Source: Bolinopsis microptera (Eukaryota > Ctenophora > Tentaculata > Lobata > Bolinopsidae). Taken from it: a stretch of 64,000 bases of DNA. Under the pieces are notes generated by a model. That model ran no database searches. It was not told the origin of the DNA and worked only from the letters and a program-made list of their open reading frames with translations. This document shows, one piece after another, positions 16,900 to 27,698 of the stretch. The stretch lies in the NCBI RefSeq assembly GCF_026151205.1, contig NC_087077.1, positions 3,100,001 through 3,164,000 of the forward strand, written 5' to 3'. Numbering within the stretch: the first letter of the stretch is position 1; the number at the start of each line of letters is the position of its first letter. The position numbers and the translations under genes are program-made.

Positions 16900-19800
16900 C
16901 TAGACTCCACTATCGATATAACTCTGTCTATATCCGGGGTTGTGGAAGTCCTGCCAGGCAGCTTCAGGAGCGGGTTCGGGTGAGGTGGGGACAAGATAGC
17001 AGATACCTTGTCCTTGAGGTGAACAGGGTTTAGGAGGAGGAGAAGTGGAGGTGGGGGGCTGCGCTACTTGGTACACCAGCAACTCCTGCCTGCTCGACGG
17101 GTGGACCTGAAATATAATAACGTGTCAAAAGTTCAGTCAAATAAGATTACAAAACTTATATTTGGGGCACTTTTTGGGTTTCATTATATTAAAAGTATGT
17201 CTTACATTAAGTATATTTTACTTTTTAGGCTCTGTTAGGATTCGCTGCTGAGTTTCCAGTAGTAGGAAGAGTATTGGAAGGTAGGTATACTTGCTGTGGT
17301 AAATGGTCAGGGTGCCAGCCCAAAAGAGATAATGTAGCCATTAAAAGAGGAAGGACCTGTCAGAAGGGCTGTAGTACAGCTATCAGCCTATCAGATCACG
17401 CAATCAGACCCACGTGACACAAACCAGCTAATCAGAGGCTAGGGGTGAACACAAACAAATGAGCGTGGAACTGGGGCGGCGGTATTTCATAAGATGGATT
17501 CAAAGTACTGTATGAAAATTTCCTCCCATCAGGGAAAATCGGAGTGACAGTTAAGAAACACGTGGTATCTTTAGTGCAGCCACGTGATGAAAACCAGGAA
17601 GCTAATTCTAAAAGCGTAAGGTTTATACAGGCTCCCGACAGAGAAATTACATAATAATCTCTTAAGAAGGCATGTAAAAGGGTCACCCTAAATGTGCTAC
17701 ATTTTAGGGCCACTATTTTACATAAAACAGTCCGGGTACTGTGCTTCATAAACCAAGGTTGAGCCTATTTTCTATTTGAAACTCTTAAATGTGTCCAATC
17801 GATACAGATTAACACGATCAAACATTCTTTAAAATGAAGATAGTTGTCAAGATGAAACAAAATGTCTTGACAGAGGACAATGATAAGAAATTGTCAGAGA
17901 AATTTCAAGTTGAGTATAAAACCAAAAGTTGATCGCAACTTACATCGTCGAATATAGGGTTTGTGTTCTGCTGAAAGTGGACTTTCTCTTGCGATTTTGA
18001 CTTTAACCTCTTGCTGAAACGGAATCAAGGATAAGAAAACAATCGATTACTTTAGCGATATTAGTTTATAGAAGTAAAAACAGCCACTTGAATTGTGTGC
18101 ATGCGATGAAATGAAACAATGGCCACAACTCGTAAATACTGAGTACAGATAATATGGTATTATATTCAATACACGCTAAAAGGCGGTGAAGATGATAGAT
18201 TGCTACGGTGGAATACTGACGATTATTTTCATTGACACGGTGCAATATTTACAATTATTAATCGTGAAGAAAACTAATTCACGTTTGACAATAACTTGCA
18301 CTTGATGATGGCTGTTTTAGCATAGAAATCAATTCAATTACTTTTCAAGCGGAACAATCAAAAACATCTGATTAACTCTCATCAATAAATTATAACATCA
18401 GTATTAAAGTTTAAAGTACTTACTATCTGCGGTAGAATAAGACGCCGGAAAACGTTAGGATGACGAGTGAGACGCCGATACAGAACAAGGCTGCGAAACC
18501 AGTACCCGTCACTGGAAATACTGCTATTAATACTACATTGCTGTTCGTTTATTTATTGTTAAATTTATCCATTAATGAATATAAAATAAAGTGACAGATC
18601 TGGGTGACTTGTAATAATGCTGCCTAAAGATCAAAGTAGGATTTTATGAGAAGGAAACTTCCCCAAATTCCACTCTATTTGATCGCATTTTGTTATGTAG
18701 ACATGTTTCTTAGCGCCCTCTTTTGGTTTTAATTTTGATTTAGCCAGGGAAAGGAGTTTTCTCAGAGTTTCATGGTTTGAGAATAAATAAAAGAGAGCAA
18801 ACACTCGGTAATAACATATTACTGCATAACATGTAAACTTTGAAATTATAATCATTTGGTATCGGCACGGGATAGGTTGAAGTCGGTCACGTGATTGATA
18901 CTCTCCCTCGCCATTGGTGGATGACCGCGGACCAGCAAAGACGCTCTGTCGGGATCCTATTGGGTCCGATTAGTGGTTCAGTGGATCTCATAGATCCAGA
19001 GACAGTGGGTTTTAGTGGGGACTGGGGAGTTACCTTATATGGGCATCACGTGGGTTCTAGTGGGGATGGTTGCCAGGTACCACCATGGGTAAAACAACTC
19101 AGTCCTTGGTTTAGTCTTGGTATTTCAATTATGGTTTAACTCTGGAATGTCCTGACAGCGTCTGTCTGTCTGACCGCCCGTCCGGTTTATGTCTTAATTT
19201 AGCTCCAAGAAACCCGAAAAATTCTTCAGATAATAGAACAATTAATATAAGGGTCAGCGCTCGCTCAAACAAGCTCTGAACAAAACTGTCATTTGTCAAG
19301 AATAAAGCTAGGCAAGTTATTTTTAGCAGGTTTAGGACAAAGAATGGGCGGACACCTTTGTGCAGCTATTAAGTCAGCCATTCTCGTCTTCTCGAGGTAT
19401 TACTTTGCTTCACATTAGGAGGGGGCATCTCATCAAATTCATTGCGAAAACTTTAAGAAATTGATGAATCTACTGATCCCAAGTCTGTCAAAATCTCACA
19501 ATTAAATTAGACTCACGTTTGTTATCCTGGAAAAAGAACTCGAACCAAAAGACCATTTCCTCGCAAAACTGTCCTCTATATCGTTGCGCACACGTGCAAA
19601 CTGCTGTCATCCCGGGTCCAGTGAGACTACACAAACCTCCATGTTCACAGTACTCTATACAACTCTGAGGGAAGAACACAGTGTTAGTTTCTAATTATAG
19701 TGTCAGTTTCTAGGGGGGCTAGCTAACCTCAAAATAACTTTCCAGTCAGTGTCTTTGAATATTATTAACCAGTTCTGATTTAATAATATCTCCCGCCGGT

Positions 19801-20641
19801 ATGCTGTAATGAATAAACGGATTTTTTCATTTAGGTTCCCGGTGGGACTTCTTATTTTGGTCGCTAAAATGTTTGAAACCCAAGAAGCAATTTATCGGCC
19901 AAACCATGACCCATAATATGCCAGTCATGTCCTGAGGTACATGTAAGGGGATATTTTTAAACGTGGCGAGGGTAAAAAATATTCCTGATAAAATTTGGAG
20001 AAGGAATTTCATAAGGTACTGAGTGCCGACAAAAGCGGTGAAAACGTGACATTTTTCAGGGCAAGTCTAGATCTCCGCCCTGCTGGTACAATTACAGCTA
20101 GATACACAGGTCTACTTTGAGATAATACAATTGTGTGCTTTAGAGGGTGCTGAGTTGGAGGCTGAATTAGTCTCAGGCCCGGTGAGCCTCTGTTTTGTAA
20201 TTGAGAGCCGGCAATTTAAAGTGTTATGTTTCATTATCTTTAGCGTGTTGCCAGTAATGAGGGTAGAAGCAGATTTGATGAGTCGCGGTTTGAAACCGCG
20301 ACATGAAACCACCGGTTTCATGTTCAAATATTCAGACAAAATATCATGTAGATATGCAATAAGCTTTCCAATACTAACAGAATAAATGTAACGTCCTTAT
20401 AGCCCAAATTGGCACCTAAATTTCTTAGTACAGGGACAAAATTCTAACTTTAGAAACATAATATACATAATTGATAATGTAATTAATGTAACATTAGCAT
20501 GTTTAAGTAATCAGAAGAAGTTTAAACACTAAAACATGTTTAAAAAGACAAATAACTTACGTATAGATCTTTTCCAGGGGTGGTGGTGAAGATGGAGGAG
20601 GTATAGGGTGGGGACTCAGTAAATAGTATTGGCATTGTTAA
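16900..20641 (-). CDS. Type I membrane receptor, 3' exons (EGF, TM, FxNPxY tail)
   Basis: Five minus-strand exons join in matching phases: about 20561-20641 (or ending 20614), 19517-19664, 18424-18511, 17944-18013 and 16900-17106 with the stop. In order they encode a Ser/Thr/Pro-rich linker; one EGF-like domain with six Cys in canonical spacing (C-x3-C-x5-C-x10-C-x-C-x8-C, ending RGQFCE); a short spacer; a transmembrane helix encoded by exon 18424-18511 followed by basic FYRRYKR; and a cytoplasmic tail of about 90 residues. The tail has NPIF, a Pro-rich stretch and, near the end, FHNPGY, a perfect FxNPxY clathrin/PTB-adaptor motif, and finishes DSGV, which fits a class I PDZ ligand. EGF-TM-FxNPxY is the layout of LDL-receptor-family proteins, but no LDL-A or YWTD exon was identified upstream, so the family is left open. 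The 5' part of the gene lies at higher coordinates and is not resolved. Confidence 0.7.
20282..20322. repeat. Tandem pair of perfect hairpins
   Basis: GTCGCGGTTT / AAACCGCGAC (10-bp arms, 1-nt loop, 20282-20302) is immediately followed by CATGAAACC / GGTTTCATG (9-bp arms, loop acc, 20302-20322). Both are perfect and they share one base. They lie in an intron of the receptor gene. Confidence 0.9.
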
Positions 20642-22081
20642 CTAGCTCCCTTTTTACATTATTAATCACTTGTACTTGCTATTAAAAGAAGTTTGGTTAG
20701 TATTGTTTATCATGTTCTCGTAGACCATATAATAGGGCTGATTCCAAAAACGGATCGTTCATAATTCATTAAGGAGCAGTACAAAATCGTTCACTCTAAA
20801 CTTTGTCAACAAAATGTTATGATTTTCCAAGAAAAATCATCCTGCAACACGGTGGTAAAATATTGAAAGCCTTTAATAGAACTGAGCCAGATCGATTAAG
20901 GTTGATACTCGTAATCTGATGGGGGAGTATCCAGAACAATGGATACAACTCAGCCTGGATCTATTAAAGATGATACTTATAATAATTTGACGGGGGAGTA
21001 TCTCCATCGAATCTGATTTAATCTGGAATTTGTCAAGTGTCAATTTGGTTGACGAAAGCGCAACTTGAAGTCGTTACAATGGCTACCACGAACAATATCA
21101 GGCAAAGTAACAACCACTAGTAACAAGGGGGCAAGGGAGGGGAGCTGGGAAACAAAGCCGACTCTAAAACTTCACAGATCGCACCACAAACCTTCCTTGG
21201 TTGGGGGAGATCGAAAAATAACCATTCCTAATCGACTACTTGACGTCACGTGCAGTAAACCCAGCCCTTTCACTGGACGCCACAACCCACGTGACAGCAG
21301 GGCAGCGTGCTGACTGGGTGAGAAGGTGTGAGGTAGATAAGACGACAAGTACTCCCTGGGACTAGTGCCCTAGAAGCTACATATTATGTGTCGGGTATAC
21401 CAGTGATATAAGCAACTCTGTCCCCCCCTCCTCCTCCTCCGACAGTCAGCTCAATTTGGGGGGCTGTCTAGAGGCACGGTCTAACGAAACAAATCTCACA
21501 TCTCTCATAATCTTATAACACATGGACACTTCGTCAGATATGTCCTCACAATATGTGAGTGGGTCATGTAGCAGAGTGCAGTACAATTATTATACTACTG
21601 TAACACTAATCGAATGAGAATACATAAAACATATAATATAGGACCTCCAGTTAAAACATAAAAATGCAGGACGAGAGACCCGCGGCACACGCTCACCTCT
21701 GGTACAGTGAGAAAAGGAGGGGAGCTGTGAAAGTGTGAATTGTGGGATGAATTGGGAGGATTGGGGCGGGCCGGCAATAATGTGCGAGGGGCACAAATTA
21801 CTTCTCACAAATGATCTAACGCTCAGCTTTCCCACACATTAACAAATCAGATACTCTGTATCGGTTTTATGGCAGAAAAATCCCAGATTAGGAGCATGAT
21901 AAAAATAGATCAATCGCGGAATGATGAAAGATCAGTACAACAAACTGTGAGTAAAACCGCAGGGCAATGACAGAGGATTAGATCCCGGAAGACATGCTCC
22001 CAGTTAACGAGGAAGCCGGAGAGTGAGAGATATCAGAGGAGGAGTTCAGTGAATCCTGTGTAAAGAAGTGTGCTGAGTGTG
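20642..22081. other. Upstream of receptor exons; no exon recognised
   Basis: It has CACGTG sites at 21247 (TGACGTCACGTG) and 21288 (CACGTGAC) and a short pyrimidine-rich patch near 21420. No coding exon is supported. Confidence 0.4.
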
Positions 22082-23163
22082 GGGAGGGAGCACACGGTTG
22101 AAGGAGCACGCTGCACGTGGGGAAGGAGCACACGGTTGAAGGAGCACACTGCACGTGGGGAAGGAGCACACGGTTGAAGGAGCACACTGCACGTGGGGAA
22201 GGAGCACACGGTTGAAGGAGCACGCTGCACGTGGGGAAGGAGCACACGGTTGAAGGAGCGCACTGCACGTGGGGAAGGAGCACACGGTTGAAGGAGCACG
22301 CTGCACGTGGGGAAGGAGCACACGGTTGAAGGAGCACACTGCACGTGGGGAAGGAGCACACGGTTGAAGGAGCACACTGCACGTGGGGAAGGAGCACACG
22401 GTTGAAGGAGCACACTGCACGTGGGGAAGGAGCACACGGTTGAAGGAGCACACTGCACGTGGGGAAGGAGCACACGGTTGAAGGAGCACACTGCACGTGG
22501 GGAAGGAACACACGGTTGAAGGAGCACGCTGCACGTGGGGAAGGAGCACACGGTTGAAGGAGCACACTGCACGTGGGGAAGGAGCACACGGTTGAAGGAG
22601 CACACTGCACGTGGGAAGGAGCACACGGTTGAAGGAGCACACTGCACGTGGGGAAGGAGCACACGGTTGAAGGAGCACGCTGCACGTGGGGAAGGAGCAC
22701 ACGGTTGAAGGAGCACACTGCACGTGGGGAAGGAGCACACGGTTGAAGGAGCACACTGCACGTGGGGAAGGAGCACACGGTTGAAGGAGCACACTGCACG
22801 TGGGGAAGGAACACACGGTTGAAGGAGCACGCTGCACGTGGGGAAGGAGCACACGGTTGAAGGAGCACACTGCACGTGGGGAAGGAGCACACGGTTGAAG
22901 GAGCACACTGCACGTGGGAAGGAGCACACGGTTGAAGGAGCACACTGCACGTGGGGAAGGAGCACACGGTTGAAGGAGCACGCTGCACGTGGGGAAGGAG
23001 CACACGGTTGAAGGAGCACGCTGCACGTGGGGAAGGAGCACACGGTTGAAGGAGCACACTGCACGTGGGGAAGGAGCACACGGTTGAAGGAGCACACTGC
23101 ACGTGGGGAAGGAGCACACGGTTGAAGGAGCACGCTGCACGTGGGGAAGGAGCACACGGTTGT
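22082..23163. repeat. 38-bp minisatellite with 28 CACGTG E-boxes
   Basis: A 38-bp unit built from two copies of AAGGAGCACAC separated by ggttg, then tgCACGTGggg, repeats about 28 times. CACGTG falls at 22114 and every 38 bp up to 23138, except for two 37-bp units lacking one G (junctions after 22608 and 22911). Variants include cacGctg for cacActg, one gagCgcac and two ggaaAcac. Because 38 is not a multiple of 3 and the unit has no stop on the minus strand, all three minus frames stay open for about 375-385 codons; these are not genes. The bracketing unique sequence shows no exon continuity into the array. Confidence 0.97.
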
Positions 23164-23220
23164 CGGTTAAGAGAAGCGCGCTGAACGATATCCTCACCAC
23201 GCGATCTACTTTTCTCCAGG

Positions 23221-23436
23221 ATGAGAAACCGGTTAAAACAATTTTTCAGAATCGATGCACGTAACGAGGATATCAGTTACTACAAGCAATTCAACTGGCA
23301 AACGATTGTTGAACTATTGGAACGTCTTTTCCGGGAAAATGAGCGTTCAAAATGTGCTGTGGTCGGGACCGCACCAGACGTAATGGCAGTACCCAAAGGG
23401 ACTCTGGCAGAGAAAATAGTATTAGCTACATCCTAA
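23221..23436 (+). CDS. Hypothetical 71-residue ORF beside the E-box array
   Basis: I do not recognise it. The ORF starts MRNRLKQFF, is mixed in composition with no low complexity, contains a plausible amphipathic stretch (TIVELLERLF) and ends in TAA. A good splice acceptor (cttttctccag) directly precedes the ATG, so it could equally be a terminal exon. It begins 60 bp after the 28-copy E-box minisatellite. A chance ORF of this length is not improbable here. Confidence 0.25.
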   Translation: MRNRLKQFFRIDARNEDISYYKQFNWQTIVELLERLFRENERSKCAVVGTAPDVMAVPKGTLAEKIVLATS

Positions 23437-26400
23437 GTGATCTGGACCGTTGAAACAAGTATGGTTTTCAAATTAAATAGTTGTTTCCGCCGAGTGGTAA
23501 TGTAAGGCTCCCACAAATCGTATAAGCGCAGATTTGGGAGAGAAAAAGACCCGTTTATATATTGGAGGAACGGACCGGTGACGTGGGCACGGGTGCAAGT
23601 AGTTTAAATAATTTGGCACACTCTCCCGTGAAGTTTAAGAAAAAAAACGGAAACTCTGCAAGTTTTTGGGATAAACGGAGCATATTTGGAATTATAAATA
23701 TTTGGAAATAAAATTCCGGTGGAGCTGCACGACTGGATATGGCCATTGGTCGTCGGCTGTACGCAGATACAACGTCAGTACTTAACAATTATGCACTTTA
23801 TAATTTGTCAAGTCTATATCGGCCATTAGTTGCCTCAATGTTTCCAACCAGACTTACAACAAGTGAAATTCTTAGTTCTAAGTGTGCTCTCTGCCACCCC
23901 TTGACACTCTAAAAAGATATGCAATTTTTGTGCGAATTGCGGTCCAGGAAAAGAGGGTCAGTGCAGCTGCAGAACAAGGGTAGAGGCAGAGAGCGAGTAT
24001 ATCTCAGTGCAAACACAAGCGCCATGAAATAACGAGGTGATTGTCGGGCAGAATGTCAAGAAATCGGTTGTAAATACAGCACAATTTCTTGGGTTAAATC
24101 TGCGTAATAATACTAATAACAAGGTTGTATTGACGTTAATGAGCGGAAATCAAGTACAGAGATACGACGATGGAATCCGCGGGACTTGTTCTGTAGTCTA
24201 ATATACCACAATTACGTGAACAAGTCTATTTCACAATATGCGACACAGCGATAGCTGGTGAAGACTCACTGGTGGAAGCTCATATTTTTTAGTTTATATA
24301 TGCCGTCATGTCAAGAGTATGGTCAAAGAAATACAATATTGCAATAATCGAAGGAGTTAATTGGAAAATGTCTTCGGAAAATGTCTTTGAATTGCAATAA
24401 TCGAAGCAGTTAATTTGAAAATATCTTTATTAGATATTGTTTTTAATATTCAACCATAGTGCTATATTGCCTGTCAAAGAAATATGAAATTCACGGATTG
24501 ACGTTATCTCAGATGATGTAATTCTAAGATGCAAAGATTAGAGAAAACGAAGGCTGTGCTTTCTTGCGAAATCGAAAGTGAAAGTAGCTAGCACCTGTTA
24601 TAAGCATGACAAGTATTTATATAAACCGTTTTCTATTGGATTAACATTTCATCAGAATAATATAGACCACAAACGAAGAAAGCAGTGACATCTTTAAACA
24701 AAATTAGGGAAAATTAGTAACCAAATTGGCAACCTTTAATTACCAGTACCACATAATATGTAACAAATAAAAGTGAGTTTCCCCTACTATAAACAGTAAC
24801 CAGTGGTAACACCCTAGAAATAGACTGCAGGAGATCTAAACGGTAACACTTGTCGTGCAGCACCGCTCAGTAGGCTCTATATCTGGTCCGGTCCTAAATG
24901 CGAACTGCACTAACCAGACCAGGCACGTGACTACCCACCAACTTTCAGCCACCTCACACTAACGGAGATCCGCACTCACACACACACACACACACACGCT
25001 CACACCGCAAATCATTGTCTTTGTCCTATCCGAGAAAAGGTGAGGAGAAGGTGGGTTAGCAAGCGCGGAGAGAACTGGAAAACGCTTGAGTTGGGCTGTG
25101 GTCTGACTGACAGACACACACAAAGCAATATAACAAGTAAAGAGTTGGAGCGTATAGAGCACAGTGAGGAGACTGTGAGAGAGAGAGAGCAGGGGACCTG
25201 GAAGGATATGGTGGTGGCCACAGTGCACTTTATTTTTAGCAGGTGTGAAGTAGTGATCACGCTTGCTGCATGCTCCAAAACGGGGCATAAAACGGGAAAA
25301 CAGAGGCCCCTGAGTTTTTAAAAACAGAGTACATTCTTGTGCGATTATATCAGGGGGTGATTTTGGTGTTTTTGGCATCCGGTGTGCGTGGTGTGTGAGA
25401 AAATCTGAGATCAGACAGCAAATTTAGTAAAAATGAACAAATCAAGTGAGCTAAATTTGGTTTCGTCTGAGTGATTCATCACAAAAGTCTAACTTTGAGT
25501 AAATAAAAAAGGGAAATAGCACTACCACAGGTAGGAAGCAGTGAGACATACCACAGAATATGCCGAAAATAGATTGAAAAGCATCATGCTCATATTTGTC
25601 AAAGCTTTGGGAGAGAAGTATCGGATGCAAAGTATCAAAAACACAAAGAACATTATTATCCTGAATCCGGGCAGGAGTTCAAATTCAAAGCGAACACAAT
25701 CTCCAAAAGACAAAGCAACTTCAGCAGTATTGAAATGAATTACTAAGGATTTAAACCAACAGTGGAATGTGTGGAAAATGGGGCTGCCCGGGCGGAGGTA
25801 GGATTCCCAAACACCTGCTCAAGAAGGTGGCACGTGATCTCAAGTTTGTGTCACGTGGGTTACGGAACGAAATGTTACGAAATGTTACAGTAATCTGTGA
25901 CATAATGTATCGGCCGGTGTATATCACATCAAAATACATGATGATTGGCCGCGGCACGGGTCATGGGAAAGCCCCGATATTAGGCATGTTTATCACTTTA
26001 CTGAGCAAATGCAGGGCGAACACGGTTTCCTAATTCGAAGATAAATACCGGAATTATTCCCTGGAATGCGAAGGTTTGAAGACAATACCTACGCTATTAG
26101 ATTGCACCTTAAAGAGCCGCGGCGGCCGTGGGAGTTTACCTTAAGAGTCCGACTCAGTCTAAATAATTGTACACTAGTTACATATTATTCAGGATATTCA
26201 GAAAATATTGACCAAACGTACTGTCAACATGCTGACGGCTTTGAAGCTTGGAGAACATTTTAAACGAATTTAAAACGAGAAAATATCAGGCGTTTTCTCA
26301 CCGAACAGTTCTCAAAGCCGGGCTCCAAAAAGGTAAAAAGGATCATGAACGGAATGGATTGCGGTCGCAGTATGAACATGATGGACTAAGGACAAAACAA

Positions 26401-27237
26401 AACATACGGGTGCGAATACTACTCAATCATTTCAATAGTTACTTTGTGCCCGTTCATCACGCGAGAGAAGGTATCCTCTTTGAAAGTGATACAGGAAGTT
26501 ATGGCGAATGACCTGAGTAAAGGAGTAACGGTGGTCACCCTGACCAACCTCTCGTCACACATCACCACCCGACCATCACTACTCCTCGGGGCACACCATC
26601 AAACAAACCGGCATACAGCTCCTAAACTGGTACTAAAATTTAGTATTACAACATTGAAGTCCTAGTAGGAGAACAAGAAATAATTACAATGGTCAACAGG
26701 GACAGGTATTGCGGCCGGGATGCCAGTCTAAGGGCTTTATCCAAGAGTTTCATCACAAAAACAGACTGTATACGGTTGCCAGGGGAGCCCATAAAACAGT
26801 ACATGACATAGGACGGACGAATAAGGGTTGTTTCTGGAGAGGAGGAGTAGCAAAACCAGAGCAGTGGTAATATTAAAATAGTAAGTATCTAGGGTTTGCT
26901 ATAAAACAGCTGGAGACATTACGATTAGCGAGCTGGAGTGAAGTAGTTGAAAGGTTCGTCACATTGTTCTGCAGATAAAGAGGTCAGAAGTCAACGAACA
27001 AGTTGTTGAAGCCAGAAAATAATACCGCCCAGCAACTTTAGACCACGCAAAGAAATGCAAGGAAGAGCATTGGCTGTTGGTACATGCGAAGAAAACACAG
27101 CACAGTAAAACCTGGATAACAACAAAACCAAGCAGCAATAACAACTAAAGTTCATTACTTCATTAAACACACGCGTATTTGCTCTCCCGGGGTGCGAGGG
27201 GCAGGCTGCCTTCACCCCCCTGCGGAGAACACCTGGA

Positions 27238-27283
27238 CCAATCAGAGTCCTGGATTTTAACCACGTGACACTTAACAGCCAAT
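27238..27283. promoter_or_regulatory. CCAAT - CACGTGAC - CCAAT module
   Basis: CCAATCAG at 27238, CACGTGAC at 27262 and CCAATCAG at 27279 form a compact symmetrical arrangement. Similar pairings occur at 5133-5156, 17401-17418, 18888-18917, 31878-31936 and 33403-33463. NF-Y plus a bHLH-zipper factor is the standard reading of such sites; function here is inferred. Confidence 0.35.
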
Positions 27284-27663
27284 CAGGAAGCAGAACGGAG
27301 GATATAAACACAGGGATTAATCACAGAGCCGTTGGCAAGCGAGGCGGACTGGGAGAATGACGTGTATAAGACGTAGAGTCATATCGTGATCCCTTGTCAT
27401 TAAAAACATATTAACTGGCTACGCAGCTCTGAGGGGAAATTGCTTGCAAAACACAACGAAATTCTCGAAACATGAAAGGTTAAAAAGTCGTAGGATAGCT
27501 TTTGTTCGCACGGGACAAATTAAAATAAATTAAAAGTTTGAAGCAGGGAGACAGCAGCGTAATTAAAATGGCAAGCCCGCTTGTAGAGCTGACCATTACT
27601 ACTACCCTGCTGGAGTTGGAGCCAGGAGCGAATTAGAGTTGGTAAATAGGCTAGAGTGGGGCT

Positions 27664-27698
<35 letters not shown>

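Noticed and set aside
22082..23163. CRISPR-like array
   Set aside because: Units are contiguous with no variable spacers and the context is eukaryotic; it is a minisatellite.
21978..23200. Three overlapping minus-strand ORFs of about 375-385 codons with a 38-residue repeat
   Set aside because: The 38-bp unit lacks minus-strand stops in any frame, so all three frames show the same cyclic peptide. Not evidence of a gene.
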